Below, in pieces: positions 44,971 through 54,400 of a stretch of DNA of 64,000 bases. Both the position numbers and the translations under genes were made by a program. The notes under the pieces were generated by a model that was given only the letters and a program-made list of their open reading frames with translations, was not told where the DNA came from and made no database searches. Origin of the DNA: Prosopocoilus inquinatus (taxonomy: Eukaryota; Arthropoda; Insecta; Coleoptera; Lucanidae); assembly GCA_036172665.1 (NCBI GenBank), contig CM069869.1:5518001-5582000 (forward strand). Direction: 5' to 3'. How positions within the stretch are numbered: the stretch's first letter is position 1; each line of letters begins with the position of its first letter.

Positions 44971-46261
44971 CGTGGGCTGCTGGAAAAGTTTCTGGAAACG
45001 GTATGAAAAAACGCATATGAAATTTGGTAAACCGTATCATTGTTTTTCGAAGTATTCGCCTTTGACGTCAATACACTTTTGCATACGCTCGAACCAATCT
45101 CTAAAGCACGTTTTCCACTCTAAAGATGGTACCTCAGAAACCAGTGTCCGGAATGTTTCAACCGCTGCTTCAGCCGACGAAAATCGCTCACCACGCATTT
45201 TATTTTTGATATTTGGGAACAAAAAGAAATCATTAGGTGATAAATCAGGTAAATATGGACGATGAGTCATTAATTCAACATTTTTGTTGGACAAAAAATC
45301 AACTGTTTGACGGGCTGAGTGAGAGCTGGCGTTGTCATGATGGAGAATAATTCGTCGATTTCGATTGTTTCTTCTTATTTGATCGATGACTTCCGGCAAA
45401 CAAATTGTAGTATGCCAATCAGCATTCACGGTTTTTCGATCCTCTAAAGCCACGGTTGCTACATGTCCAGTTAAACCAAAGAAACAAGCAATCATTTGCT
45501 TCGCAACACTGCGTGAACGGACAACTTTTGTTGGTTTTGGTTCATTTTGAAATACCCAAACGGTAGATTGTTGTTTACTTTCTGGCTCGTACGAATAGAA
45601 CCACTTTCGTCACCAGTAACGATGTTATAAACTAAATTTGAACGACCTCCGTTGAATTTTTTGAGCATTTGTTCGCACCATTTGACACGACCCTGCTTTT
45701 GCGCTTCTGTTAAATTGTGTGGGATCCAACGACTGCAAAGCTTTCGTACGTTCAAATGATCATGCAAAATCTGGTGTATTGCTTTCATGTCAATGCGTAA
45801 GGATGCTTGAATCGCATGGTATGTCACATGTCGATCTCGTTCAAACATTTCACGCACAGCATCTATATTAGTGGCAACAACAGATGTTGATGGACGACCT
45901 TCACGAAATTCGTCACTGAGAGAGGTACGTCCACGCTGGAATTCGGCAAACCAATTATAAACACTGCTCTTTGATGGTGCTTCATCTCCAAAAGCCAAAT
46001 GAAGCCGATCGAGGCATTATTTCGGCGTTAGACCACATTTGAAATCGTAAAAGATCATAGCTCGAAAATTTTCACACGAGATTTCCATGTTTACACAAAA
46101 TTACTTTTTCTCAAATGCTGTACAAACAAAACTAGTTCACTTGGATAGGAACTGTCAATAGAATTATAGGCGAAAAACGTCAAATTTTTCAAATATGACA
46201 GTTGATAAACGCTAACAATTCTAGACTTACTAGATTCCAGAAAATTTTCCAGCAGCCCACG
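44971..46261 (-). mobile_element. mariner transposon, 1,291 bp, inactive
   Basis: The TIRs, about 27 bp, start CGTGGGCTGCTGGAAAA on both ends, with one mismatch, and are flanked by TA (44969-44970, 46262-46263). The length is typical of mariner. A single transposase gene on the minus strand is disabled. Confidence 0.95.
45037..46088 (-). pseudogene. Broken mariner (DD34D) transposase
   Basis: Minus strand. The frame starts MEISCENFRAMIFYDFKCGL at 46088, has an in-frame TAA near 46018, and continues with LAFGDEAPSKSSVYNWFAEF, a helix-turn-helix and EGRPSTS. The VTGDES catalytic block is followed by a 1-nt deletion near 45601-45605 (the normal WxYSYxPE is read out of frame until about 45495). 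Then come MIACFFGLTGHVATV, the second catalytic Asp in LHHDNASSHSA-like IILHHDNASSHSA, and the third in YLPDLSPNDFFLFP, 34 residues apart. Two lesions, a nonsense and a frameshift, so it makes no enzyme. Confidence 0.93.
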
Positions 46262-46359
46262 TATACAGGAGTGTCAGCTGTTAGTTACTTCTCGTCTTGT
46301 CTGTTTTGCTTTGCGCAGTCCCCGATCATTTTGCCTTTTGATATTAACCATCCCAGGTA

Positions 46360-46497
46360 TTTACTATATGTAAACTGAGCTGATTCAATCAGCGGATAAG
46401 ACAAATATCCATGGCCCCGGTAGGATCTGAACCCACGTTGTAATGTAACACGACCTCCAAAGTCAGCTAGGCTAACCGCTGAGCTACGCTACATCCC
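46360..46497 (-). mobile_element. tRNA-derived SINE
   Basis: Minus strand. Box A AGCGTAGCTCAGCGGTTAG (46472-46490 region) and box B GGGTTCAGATCC (46423-46434) are both close to consensus. The acceptor and anticodon stems do not form, so this is not a functional tRNA. A unique tail (to about 46360) follows as in a SINE body. Confidence 0.6.
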
Positions 46498-46792
46498 ATC
46501 AGAAATCATCAAACACAGAGTCGTCGAGCATTACTGGATTACTGGTTACTAAATCGACGAGCGTTACTGAAACAGAACGGATTTAATTCCGAGCGCACAC
46601 ACTTACATATAAGGCCGTGTCAGATTTTTAGGGAAACAGAACAACTGAAAAAACACCGAAAGTAATTTACAATACTTAAATGTAATGTGCATTCTGTTTA
46701 TAAAATCGCAAACTCAGCAAAGATTTCGCATTGATTAGGTAACGGAGTCGGAGTGTGCTAAAGTAACAGCGCAGCATTATTACACAGTCATT

Positions 46793-47012
46793 ATTTTAGA
46801 AAAATTTTGTGCAAATCGTTTTTGATTGCAGTGAGAACCTCGAGCAGCCTCTGGACAGCTGTTTCAGCCCTGCTTGGGGCTTCTTCAGCAGAAACGTAGC
46901 TCGACATTCCCACCGCAGACCAAAAACGACTTGCCCAATTTATTCGCAAATGCGATGTAAGAATGATGAACATATAAAATAGCGACATCTTACTATCGCT
47001 TTTTGACCTAAC
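46793..47012 (-). repeat. Inverted arm 1 of the hammerhead-bearing repeat (220 bp)
   Basis: Reverse complement of 47089-47308 with only 2 differences in 220. Between the arms lies a 76-bp spacer that is itself found in the opposite orientation at 47328-47400. The mirror-image open frames here are a consequence of the duplication, not two genes. Confidence 0.95.
46832..46914 (-). ncRNA. Type I hammerhead ribozyme motif
   Basis: Same sequence as the plus-strand motif at 47188-47270, read on the minus strand, differing at most outside the core. Predicted cleavage between 46855 and 46854. Core CTGAAGA / GAAAC and cleavage triplet GTC intact. Confidence 0.8.
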
Positions 47013-47088
47013 GTTGCAGTAGGATAGACAAATTGAAGCGGGATTTGCTCCTAATGAGTCCCCCATGCAAGGCGGCCATGCTTGCAAT

Positions 47089-47308
47089 GTTAGGTCAAAA
47101 AGCGATAGTAAGATGTCGCTATTTTATATGTTCATCATTCTTACATCGCATTTGCGAATAAATTGGGCAAGTCGTTTTTGGTCTGCAGTGGGAATGTCGA
47201 GCTACGTTTCTGCTGAAGAAGCCCCAAGCAGGGCTGAAACAGCTGTCCAGAGGCTGCTCGAGGTTCTCACTGCAATCAAAAACGATTTGCACAAAATTTT
47301 TCTAAAAT
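47089..47308 (+). repeat. Inverted arm 2 of the hammerhead-bearing repeat (220 bp)
   Basis: Mirror of 46793-47012 (99% identical). Followed after 19 nt by the spacer segment (47328-47400) and a partial third copy of the arm's first 50 bp (47401-47450). Confidence 0.95.
47188..47270 (+). ncRNA. Type I hammerhead ribozyme motif
   Basis: Self-cleaving RNA fold. Core CTGAAGA at 47213-47219, stem II AGCCC/GGGCT (47220-47224 with 47231-47235, 6-nt loop) and GAAAC at 47236-47240. Stem III is only the palindrome ACAGCTGT (47239-47246), with the cleavage triplet GTC ending at 47247. Stem I is long and supported by three helices: TTTCTG/CAGAGG, TCGAGC/GCTCGA and GTGGGAA/TTCTCAC (47188-47194 with 47264-47270), all pairing with internal loops between. 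Unusual: the first stem II pair is A-U where G-C is usual. A loopless stem III is typical of ribozymes in Penelope-like elements, which act as dimers. Confidence 0.82.
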
Positions 47309-47327
47309 CTTTCATTATGCTTTGACA

Positions 47328-47450
47328 GCAAGCATGGCCGCCTTGCATGGGGGACTCATTAGGAGCAAATCCCGCTTCAATTTGTCTATCCTACTGCAAT
47401 GTTAGGTCAAAAAGCGATAGTAAGATGTCGCTATTTTATATGTTCGTCAT
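47328..47450 (+). repeat. Upstream segment and partial third copy of the hammerhead repeat
   Basis: 47328-47400 is the reverse complement of 47013-47086; 47401-47450 repeats the first 50 bp of the arm. This fixes the original order as spacer segment then arm, so the block is [arm, spacer] inverted, then arm, then spacer plus truncated arm. Confidence 0.9.
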
Positions 47451-47766
47451 TATTTTAGTTTCAAAATTATAACAGGACCAATTAAGAAAGCAATACGTCG
47501 ACAAATTTTTGTATATGTTTGCAATATGATGGAGAAACAAACGGTATTAATAATTCCAACAGAATTTCGGATTTTTACAGGTAAACGATTTGTAACGGGT
47601 CGGGTCGGTACGGATTAACTCGACGGTGTCCAGATTTGTAAATGGCGAGGACGTGATTATGAAGTAATTTAAACTTTATATTTATCTTAATTACAATACA
47701 TTTATACACATGTTTACAAATCTATGTGTGACACGGTTTATATGTGACGCTTCGACCCGAATGCAA

Positions 47767-48352
47767 ACAAGACGTTTATCTTGGGTTATGCAAGTCACTT
47801 GCACTTGAGTTAGGATTACAGGCAAGACGCTTGTCCCGGATTATGCAAGATACTTGCACTGGAGTAGGAAGTCAGACAAGTCTCGGATTGCAGCTTCAGG
47901 CACGTCCTCAGGCGGCCAGAGGTTTGACCTTATACTGTGCGACAATTTACAGCAAATGGCAACTGTACTGCTACCTAATATGCTATAATGCACAAAGCGG
48001 CCAATGCAGACACATTGTACTGGAGTCAGGAGTCAAGACACTTGTCTCGGGTTATGTAAGACACTGGCGTTAGGGCTACATACAAGACACTTGTCTCGGA
48101 TTACGCAAGCGATTGTACTGTGGTTCGGGGAGCAGACAAGACACTTGTCTCGGGTTATGCAAGATACATACGCTGGTACGCTGGTCGGGGGAGCAGATGA
48201 GGCGCTTGTTTTGGGTTATGTGAGATACTTGCACTCTGGTGGGAGGGCAGGTAAGACGCTTGTCTTGGGTTATGCAAGATACTTGTACTCTGGTCAGGGG
48301 AGTAGACAACACGCTGGTCTCAGGTAAGTTATGCAAGACGCTTGCACCGGGT
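47767..48352. repeat. Minisatellite, ~54-bp unit, about nine degenerate copies
   Basis: Unit built on CAAGACGCTTGTCTTGGGTT followed by ATGCAAGATACTTGCACTGG and a GGGAGCAGA-like spacer. Successive units start near 47767, 47821, 48013, 48067, 48117-48125, 48180s, 48250 and 48305. Each unit contains a small inverted pair (AAGAC / GTCTT). The last copy has TCAGGTAAGT in place of TCGGGT, a perfect splice-donor-like word, shared with the isolated copy at 50.3 kb. Confidence 0.88.
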
Positions 48353-48816
48353 CTATAACGCCGCTTCTGAGTGATTGCAAGGAGCAGCCTCCGTTAGTCT
48401 CTTTGAGACCCTGTTCGAGTGTGTTTGTGGGATGTTATCCTCTCCCTTGGGAAGGCTTCTGGAATCGTGTTGGTTTGGCGATTATATCTCCGATTTGGCT
48501 GCCGATTGTCCCAGAGATAACTTCTCTCTCTCTCTCTCTATTGGAGTACGCCACTAGAGGTTGCACCACGTAGATGCGCAGCGGTGACGTAAGCTGACGC
48601 AGAATTGACAGAGGGAGAAGTAAGACGGCGGCGCATGGAACCGATTCAGCGTCGTCAACTGTTTGTGAACGTCAGATTCCAGCTGAGTCAACTATACGTT
48701 TATGTTTAATAATTTTTTTTACTTCTTTGTTCTCTTTTACTACATCGCCAGTTATTTCATGCGTACATTTATAGCGGGGTTGTATAATTTATTGCTGAAG
48801 AAAGCTCATGCGTATA
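48353..48816. other. Unassigned DNA, short (CT)n run
   Basis: Contains a TCTCTCTCTCTCTC run near 48523-48538. 48774-48802 (ATAGCGGGGTTGTATAATTT) is duplicated just beyond the next element at 49599-49630. Confidence 0.4.
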
Positions 48817-49150
48817 TACAGTGAGACTGTAAAGTTTGGAATAATCAGTTTAAAACGTAAATTGTGCGTTGTTTGGCATTAGACCTGAATATACAGAGTA
48901 TTACGGGTAAAAATAATGACGTCACTGACATTGTTTTTTAATGACAACCCCCAAGTTTGAGGATACTTCGATAGCCCCAGCGACTGTCAAAATGATGCGA
49001 TGAAAATTTTGACCTGTTTCATAAGAAAATTTTGGAGATAATTAATAATGAAAACTGAAAAGCAGTTTTTTAATTTGAACTCTCAAAAGCATTTCAATTA
49101 AAAAATAAGTAAACTTGGGATATAAAACATCGTAAGTGAATAAAATTATC

Positions 49151-49252
49151 TCAAATTAAATGTTCAACATGTCTACCACCAATTCCTTGGCAACACGCCA
49201 GTCTAGCTTGAATATCTTGCAGAACATTGCGAATATTTTCCTGATATTCTCG
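49151..49252 (-). pseudogene. C-terminal scrap of a Tc1/mariner transposase
   Basis: Minus strand reading REYQENIRNVLQDIQARL, then CCQGIGGRHVEHLI and a stop, the characteristic end of DD41D-like transposases (C..GGxxEHL). Everything upstream is absent on this strand. Confidence 0.7.
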
Positions 49253-49263
49253 CTGATACATTG

Positions 49264-49360
49264 TGCTATCAGCAAGATGGAACACAACCTCATTTTGCAA
49301 GACCCGCACGAGAATTCTTAAACAATGTGTTTTCCAATAGGAGGATTGGAAGACGAGGTG
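49264..49360 (+). pseudogene. Catalytic-core scrap of a Tc1/mariner transposase
   Basis: Plus strand reading CYQQDGTQPHFARPAREFLN and VFSNRRIGRRG, the block around the second catalytic Asp. It faces away from the C-terminal scrap at 49151-49252, so the interior has been inverted or assembled from two copies. Confidence 0.75.
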
Positions 49361-49639
49361 TATGTTGCCAAGAAGTTGGTGGCAAACTATATAAATATCA
49401 ACTCAAACTTGGGGGTTGTTATTAAAAAAAATATATCAGTGACGTCATCACCCTTACCTGTAACACTATGTATTTTCAGGTGAAATGTCAAACAACGCGA
49501 AATTTAAATCAAAAATTGACCTGTTTTTGGAATTTTCCTAGAAATCAATAATTCATGCTTTAATCTAATTATTCCAAACTTTACTCTCTCACTGTATATA
49601 GCGGGGTTGTGTAATTTATCATCGAAGAAAAGACCAGGT

Positions 49640-50309
49640 CATAAGCCGGTAGTGCACGGCTTTTGCCCTACACAGTAATTCGATGGCCATCCGAATGTTT
49701 TGCGGCGCTATATGATCTTTTTTTTCTACCGCGAGCGGATCCGATTTTTCCCGCGCATTAATCGGTTAAGGCACAGTTGCTTAGTTGATTGTTGGTGTAA
49801 GCCCGTGTGATTCTCAACTTATCTAAACCTTCAGCTACCAGGGAAACCCCCAATAACATTGTCCCGAACGACCAATAAAAGTGTTATTTATCTGGCGATA
49901 TTCTGTTGTTGATTTTATTTTGGCCTGTTACGATATATCCTTTTCCGCTTCTCCCTGTGGACCAAGTCAAGCAGATGGGGTACAAGTACAGAATTTAACA
50001 CAGGGTGGCGCTGTATGACAACCGACCCGTCCCGACCGACTGTGTTAGCCAGCGTCTGACACCTCGTCTTGGGATTCGTCGGTCGATGCGTTGGCTCATC
50101 TCTCCACGTGGGTTTCAATTTTAGTTGCGGATATAACTTGGCCCTGGGGAATTTGTTTTCTCTTGCCTGAATTGCAAGGAGAGGAGATGCATGTAATGTT
50201 GCATATTCCGTTCAAGGAGCACATCTAATCCGATCAGAAGCAATTCTGTTATGAATTGATTCGGCTTGGTGGCTCTGGAGCGGATTAGACTGCTCTGATT
50301 CGAAAATGC
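49640..50309. other. Unassigned DNA
   Basis: Slightly GC-richer, no recognised family in any frame. Confidence 0.35.
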
Positions 50310-50372
50310 CTTTAGACAAGACGCTTATTTCAGGTAAGTTATGCAAGACGCTTGCATCGCGAATCGGGAGTG
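50310..50372. repeat. Isolated copy of the 54-bp minisatellite unit
   Basis: CAAGACGCTTATTTCAGGTA followed by AGTTATGCAAGACGCTTGCA, closest to the final unit of the array at 48305-48352, 2 kb away. Confidence 0.75.
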
Positions 50373-50739
50373 ATAACCAGACTCTTGCTTAAAGGTCGTT
50401 CCAAGACGCTTAGACCGAATTCAGCTGAACGTATTGTACTTTGAGCCGCCCGTTCACTTTTATGTACGGTTCGGTGAATAGTAGGTACAGCACCCCTTTT
50501 TTCAAACCCCTAGTAAATGCCCCTTCCTTAACCGAAATGTTATTAATAATAATTACAGATTATGTATGCGAACGCAACCTCGTTAGAGATTCACTTCAGA
50601 GGCAGTCGCCGTCCTCCATTCACGACGAACATCGTTAGGTCGCCACCCCTGGATTACAAGATCTTAAGCCGTCGCGTAGGTACGAATTTTGTCACCTCGC
50701 TGCACTCAACTAAGCCAACTCTGCAGCCTCGAGAAATTC

Positions 50740-50925
50740 AATTTTGACCCACGGGGGATTCATAACAACGCGTATCCTCTCAACATGCATCGAATTGTTA
50801 TTGAGTGGGAGGGAATGTGAGCGTTCGCACTTCGCTGAAATTATTGTGGGCTAGGCTGATATAGTCTCTAAGTATTAAATTTTCGTACCTTTCGTGAAGC
50901 AAGTGGCCCGAATTCTTTTGCATGT
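50740..50925 (-). repeat. Diverged relative of the MITE at 59743-59983
   Basis: Read on the minus strand: AAAAGAATTCGGGCCACTT, GGTACGAAAATTTA, ACTATATCAGCCT, GAACGCT, CACTCAATAACAATTCGATG, in the same order as 59755-59885. The far terminus is not preserved. Confidence 0.6.
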
Positions 50926-52748
50926 ATGTACATGACAATATGAGTAAAAAATGTATGCTCTTACACCCGATATTGTGACACTGTTACGTTCTCAATGTAC
51001 ACTGACGTTTTTGACTGTATTCCCCGCTTTTAAACGTTTAATTTTACGTACTGTAGGGATGGTACAGCAAACCTGTTCCATAAGAATGTTTTTGTTTAGC
51101 ACACAAGATGATGCTCCGGCCACAGTCGATATTTCCAACCTCTAGTGCGGCTTTCTCGTGTCTGTTCGCGGCGTTGTTGTTTCGTGACCCTCTTTGTTGA
51201 AAAGAAATATTACCTAACCTTGCTTGCTTATTTTTAAAGTCAGCGGCGTCAAACTATAATTGCAATCATTGCTGAAATACTTTTTTCCTAAAATATTACG
51301 GAACCAACAAAAATGCACAACCGACTAACATATTGTAGTCCACCCCGTCTCCACTGAGCAGGGCACATTCTACAAGTAGCTTCCAACTTCATGTTGATCG
51401 CTGAGCGCGTAAGCGACAGGGTTCCTGATTTTCTTTTTTTTAATTATTTTTTTTTAATGTTAGGGTAAATGAGAAATAATAGAAGGAAACTGTATAAATT
51501 AAGGCATCAGTTAGTTTTCTTTCCCGTCATGAATTTTTGCGAAATAAAAAAGATGCAACAGATCATTTTCTGACTAACAATAAGCGATTAGCTATGCACA
51601 CGCTATTGGAAATCTTAAATGCATTTTGCGATAAATATCGCAAAAATGCGTAAAATAATAAACAGGGTTGATTTACATACAACAATGGTGTGTTCGATTG
51701 TGACGTTGCCAAGTCGGTTGCTGTGAGTCGTCCATAATATCACTTATTTTTTCCATTACGTTTTCTGATGTAAGTTCTGGAACAAAAATGAAATTAATAA
51801 AGGGTAAAAGAGGGTAGATCACTGACATACAGAAGCAACAAAAACGAAAATAATATGGCGTGTTGAATAATTAAATGCAAAGTGAGAATGACAATCTAAG
51901 GTCAGCAGGCGCATTTTTTGAAGTTTCTGTTTTATTATTGTTATTTCATGCTATGAAATATTCTTGAGGATTTAAGTGCTGATCCATAGATTTGAAGAAC
52001 TCGTACTAGTTCATCTGTCTGGCGAATTCGTGTAGATCTAGTTTACATTGTAAATATTGTTACGAAGTAATGGTCGATTAATTTGAAAATATTTTAATAG
52101 AATAGTCGCTTTACACAATTAAAAACAATAGTAATGAGTCGTAACACTTGTCTAACAAATAATACTTCTACAAAATACACGTTCTACGATTCGAAGTTTT
52201 CGCTAAGTTATAACTGATTCAAATAGTGCGCCCAGATATAGTAAATTTAACACCTTCCAGCATACCTTGCAATATGTCGCGAACCTTTCCAGTGATTGCT
52301 AGAACATTCGACTGACGCAGAGATGGTGTGCGTAGTACAAAAATACATTTATTTTCGTCAAGGATCACAGTTTAGAATTAAAAAAAAAAACAATTTCTTT
52401 TAAAAGTATATTGATAAAAACTTATTTGTTATTGTTACGATCGAATTTTTTTTTTATAATCGCGTCAGCTTAAAATTGTCCCTGACATTAACTGCGAAAA
52501 TATTGAGAATAATTAATAAGGAAATAGTAATCAAATAATTTTTTTTTTTTAATAATTTCGCTTAATTTACGCGTTTTTAACACGTCTTATTAAGTAAACC
52601 GTAGGTTCTTGAGCACAGGGGGCGAGATCGGAACAATGTGTTATTATTTCAAAACTATAATATTTAAAAAGAACTACTAACTACGTACACATATTGATGT
52701 AATGTTTCTCAGAAACTAAGCAGTAAGAAGAAACTCCAAAAACTGTAC
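50926..52748. other. Unassigned AT-rich DNA
   Basis: 1.8 kb with no gene, array or transposon terminus recognised. Confidence 0.4.
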
Positions 52749-52756
52749 GATTAAAC

Positions 52757-53353
52757 CAGTGTTTCCCAAACTATCGCGCCCCCCTTTTGAGCTCTGTTAT
52801 GATTAACCCCCCCCCTTCATAGTATTTTTTAAATATTTGAAATTCATCGTTGCATTTCATAACTGACAGTAATAGTACATTTGTTTTATTGAAACTTGTT
52901 TGCAAATCCTGAAATATATTCATACATTTTTTTTCTGAAACTTAGAAATATTTACACTTTACAGTTTCAAAATAAAAGAATTTCGCGGTATAGTACACTC
53001 GCGAGTATTAAATTTTGGTCGTCACTGTCAATAAAAATGTCAGTTTTAATTCCACAGATTAGAAATTTTCATTTGTTTTTTTTAATGTCAAAATAAATTA
53101 AATATTTAAGAGACTTAGCATTCAAAATTAAGACACGAATTTCCTTCGTTTTAATGCCAGCCCTTGCCAATTATTAACGACGACAAAAATTTATTGCTTG
53201 CGACCATACGTATTTGTAATCTCTTGTAAAAAATAACATGATGAATTAGTTGCAATTTTCATTCAATTTTGTTATACTTATTTTGCTGCGCCCACCTTTG
53301 AAGATTTACGCGCCTCCCCCAGGTGGGCGCGCCCCACAGTTTGGGAAACGCTG
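52757..53353. mobile_element. hAT-type MITE, 597 bp
   Basis: Left end CAGTGTTTCCCAAACT and right end AGTTTGGGAAACGCTG are the classical hAT terminus. The 8-bp flanks are GATTAAAC (52749-52756) and GACTAAAC (53354-53361), a target duplication with one later change. Subterminal GCGCGCCCCA/CGCGCCCCCC blocks also correspond. The interior is AT-rich without transposase, so it is non-autonomous. Confidence 0.9.
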
Positions 53354-53361
53354 GACTAAAC

Positions 53362-53510
53362 GGTCCAAGTGGCAAAGAGACCAGCCTTATAAGCGTAAGC
53401 TTGTGGATTCGAACCGCGCTGGAGATATTTCTCGAGGGTGGTCGGTACAGATACCCTACAGTGTTTGGGATGACATTCTACACTGCAACGTAACATGTTG
53501 TGGTTCCCAA
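53362..53510 (+). mobile_element. Possible tRNA-derived SINE next to the hAT MITE
   Basis: CCAAGTGGCAAAGAGACC (53365-53382, box A-like) and GGATTCGAACC (53405-53415, box B consensus) are 22 nt apart, followed by about 100 bp of unassigned body. The tRNA fold is not complete. Confidence 0.45.
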
Positions 53511-54088
53511 GGGTAACTTTGTTAATTGTTTTCCTCTTCTATACCTTTTCTGTTTTAGGTACGGTCAGTTATCACCGTATTATACTGGAGAGTCTTACAA
53601 CGTACGGAGGAAATTGAAAGGGCAGCAGTAGGACATCAAAATAAAGCTTTTTTCTTAATTCGCTTTTGACCAAAACCCAATAATATGAAAGTTACAGCAG
53701 TATAATTTTCTTAATTTCTTCTTTTATTTACACCTATAGCTTCTTAATTAATCAGAATTATTTCACAAAATGCAACTTTATTATTAAATAAACTCTAAAT
53801 TTATCAAAACCACCATTCATAAAATGTCTGTATTAATCTGTTTCCTAGTTTTGTCTTTAATTAGTAGACGGTGCACAACGACATGAAAACCCGTTTTTGG
53901 GCATTAAAAGAAAAAATGCAATTGCCGTAACTTTAACGTGACTGCATTTTTTTAAAATAGTTGTTTATTGTAAAGCAGTGTTCAATTAACTCATAAATGC
54001 CTCAAATTTAAATTTAAAACGTAAAATATTACTACAGGAAGTAACTTTCGCTTGTTAATTTTACTTTAAACTCTTGTAATTTTTTAGT
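53511..54088. other. Unassigned AT-rich DNA
   Basis: No gene or repeat recognised. Confidence 0.4.
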
Positions 54089-54400
54089 TATTAATAATAA
54101 TAATAATAATAATAATATGTTTATTTCGAAACTGAAAACAATAACTTCGAAAACGTCAGAATAATAGTTAATGGTTATAACATCGCAATAAGTATATAAT
54201 TCTAAAATTAAGTGTCCTAACAAGGAAACTGAAGTTAGCTTGTCGTATTACCATCCAAGACGATAAAAATCATTTAGCGAATAGGGTTCGATTTCTACTA
54301 GCAGGTTAAATATTTTATTCTTGACAATATTTAAATTCTTAGAATCAAACATTAGCTTATAAGTTAGTGGCAGATGATTAAATAATTTCATGCAAAAGTA

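Larger units (their letters stand above)
48819..49594. mobile_element. Defective Tc1/mariner-type element with scrambled interior
   Basis: Ends CAGTGAGACTGTAAAGTTTG and the inverse of CAGTGAGAGAGTAAAGTTTG, flanked by TA. The inverted similarity is ~150 bp (to ACCCCCAAGTTTGA-like blocks at about 48950 and 49425). The 776-bp interior retains two transposase scraps in opposite orientations: a C-terminal piece on minus and a catalytic-core piece on plus. A ~30-bp host sequence is repeated on both sides. Confidence 0.88.

Noticed and set aside
46423..46490. A tRNA gene on the minus strand
   Set aside because: Boxes A and B are good, but acceptor and anticodon stems do not form; interpreted as a SINE head.
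46791..47325. Mirror-image open frames encoding the same ~85-residue peptide on opposite strands
   Set aside because: They follow the 99%-identical inverted repeat that carries the hammerheads; no start context, no family, and the ribozyme core would interrupt the message.
47767..48352. A CRISPR-like array
   Set aside because: Units are contiguous and degenerate with no unique spacers, and the DNA is eukaryotic; it is a minisatellite.
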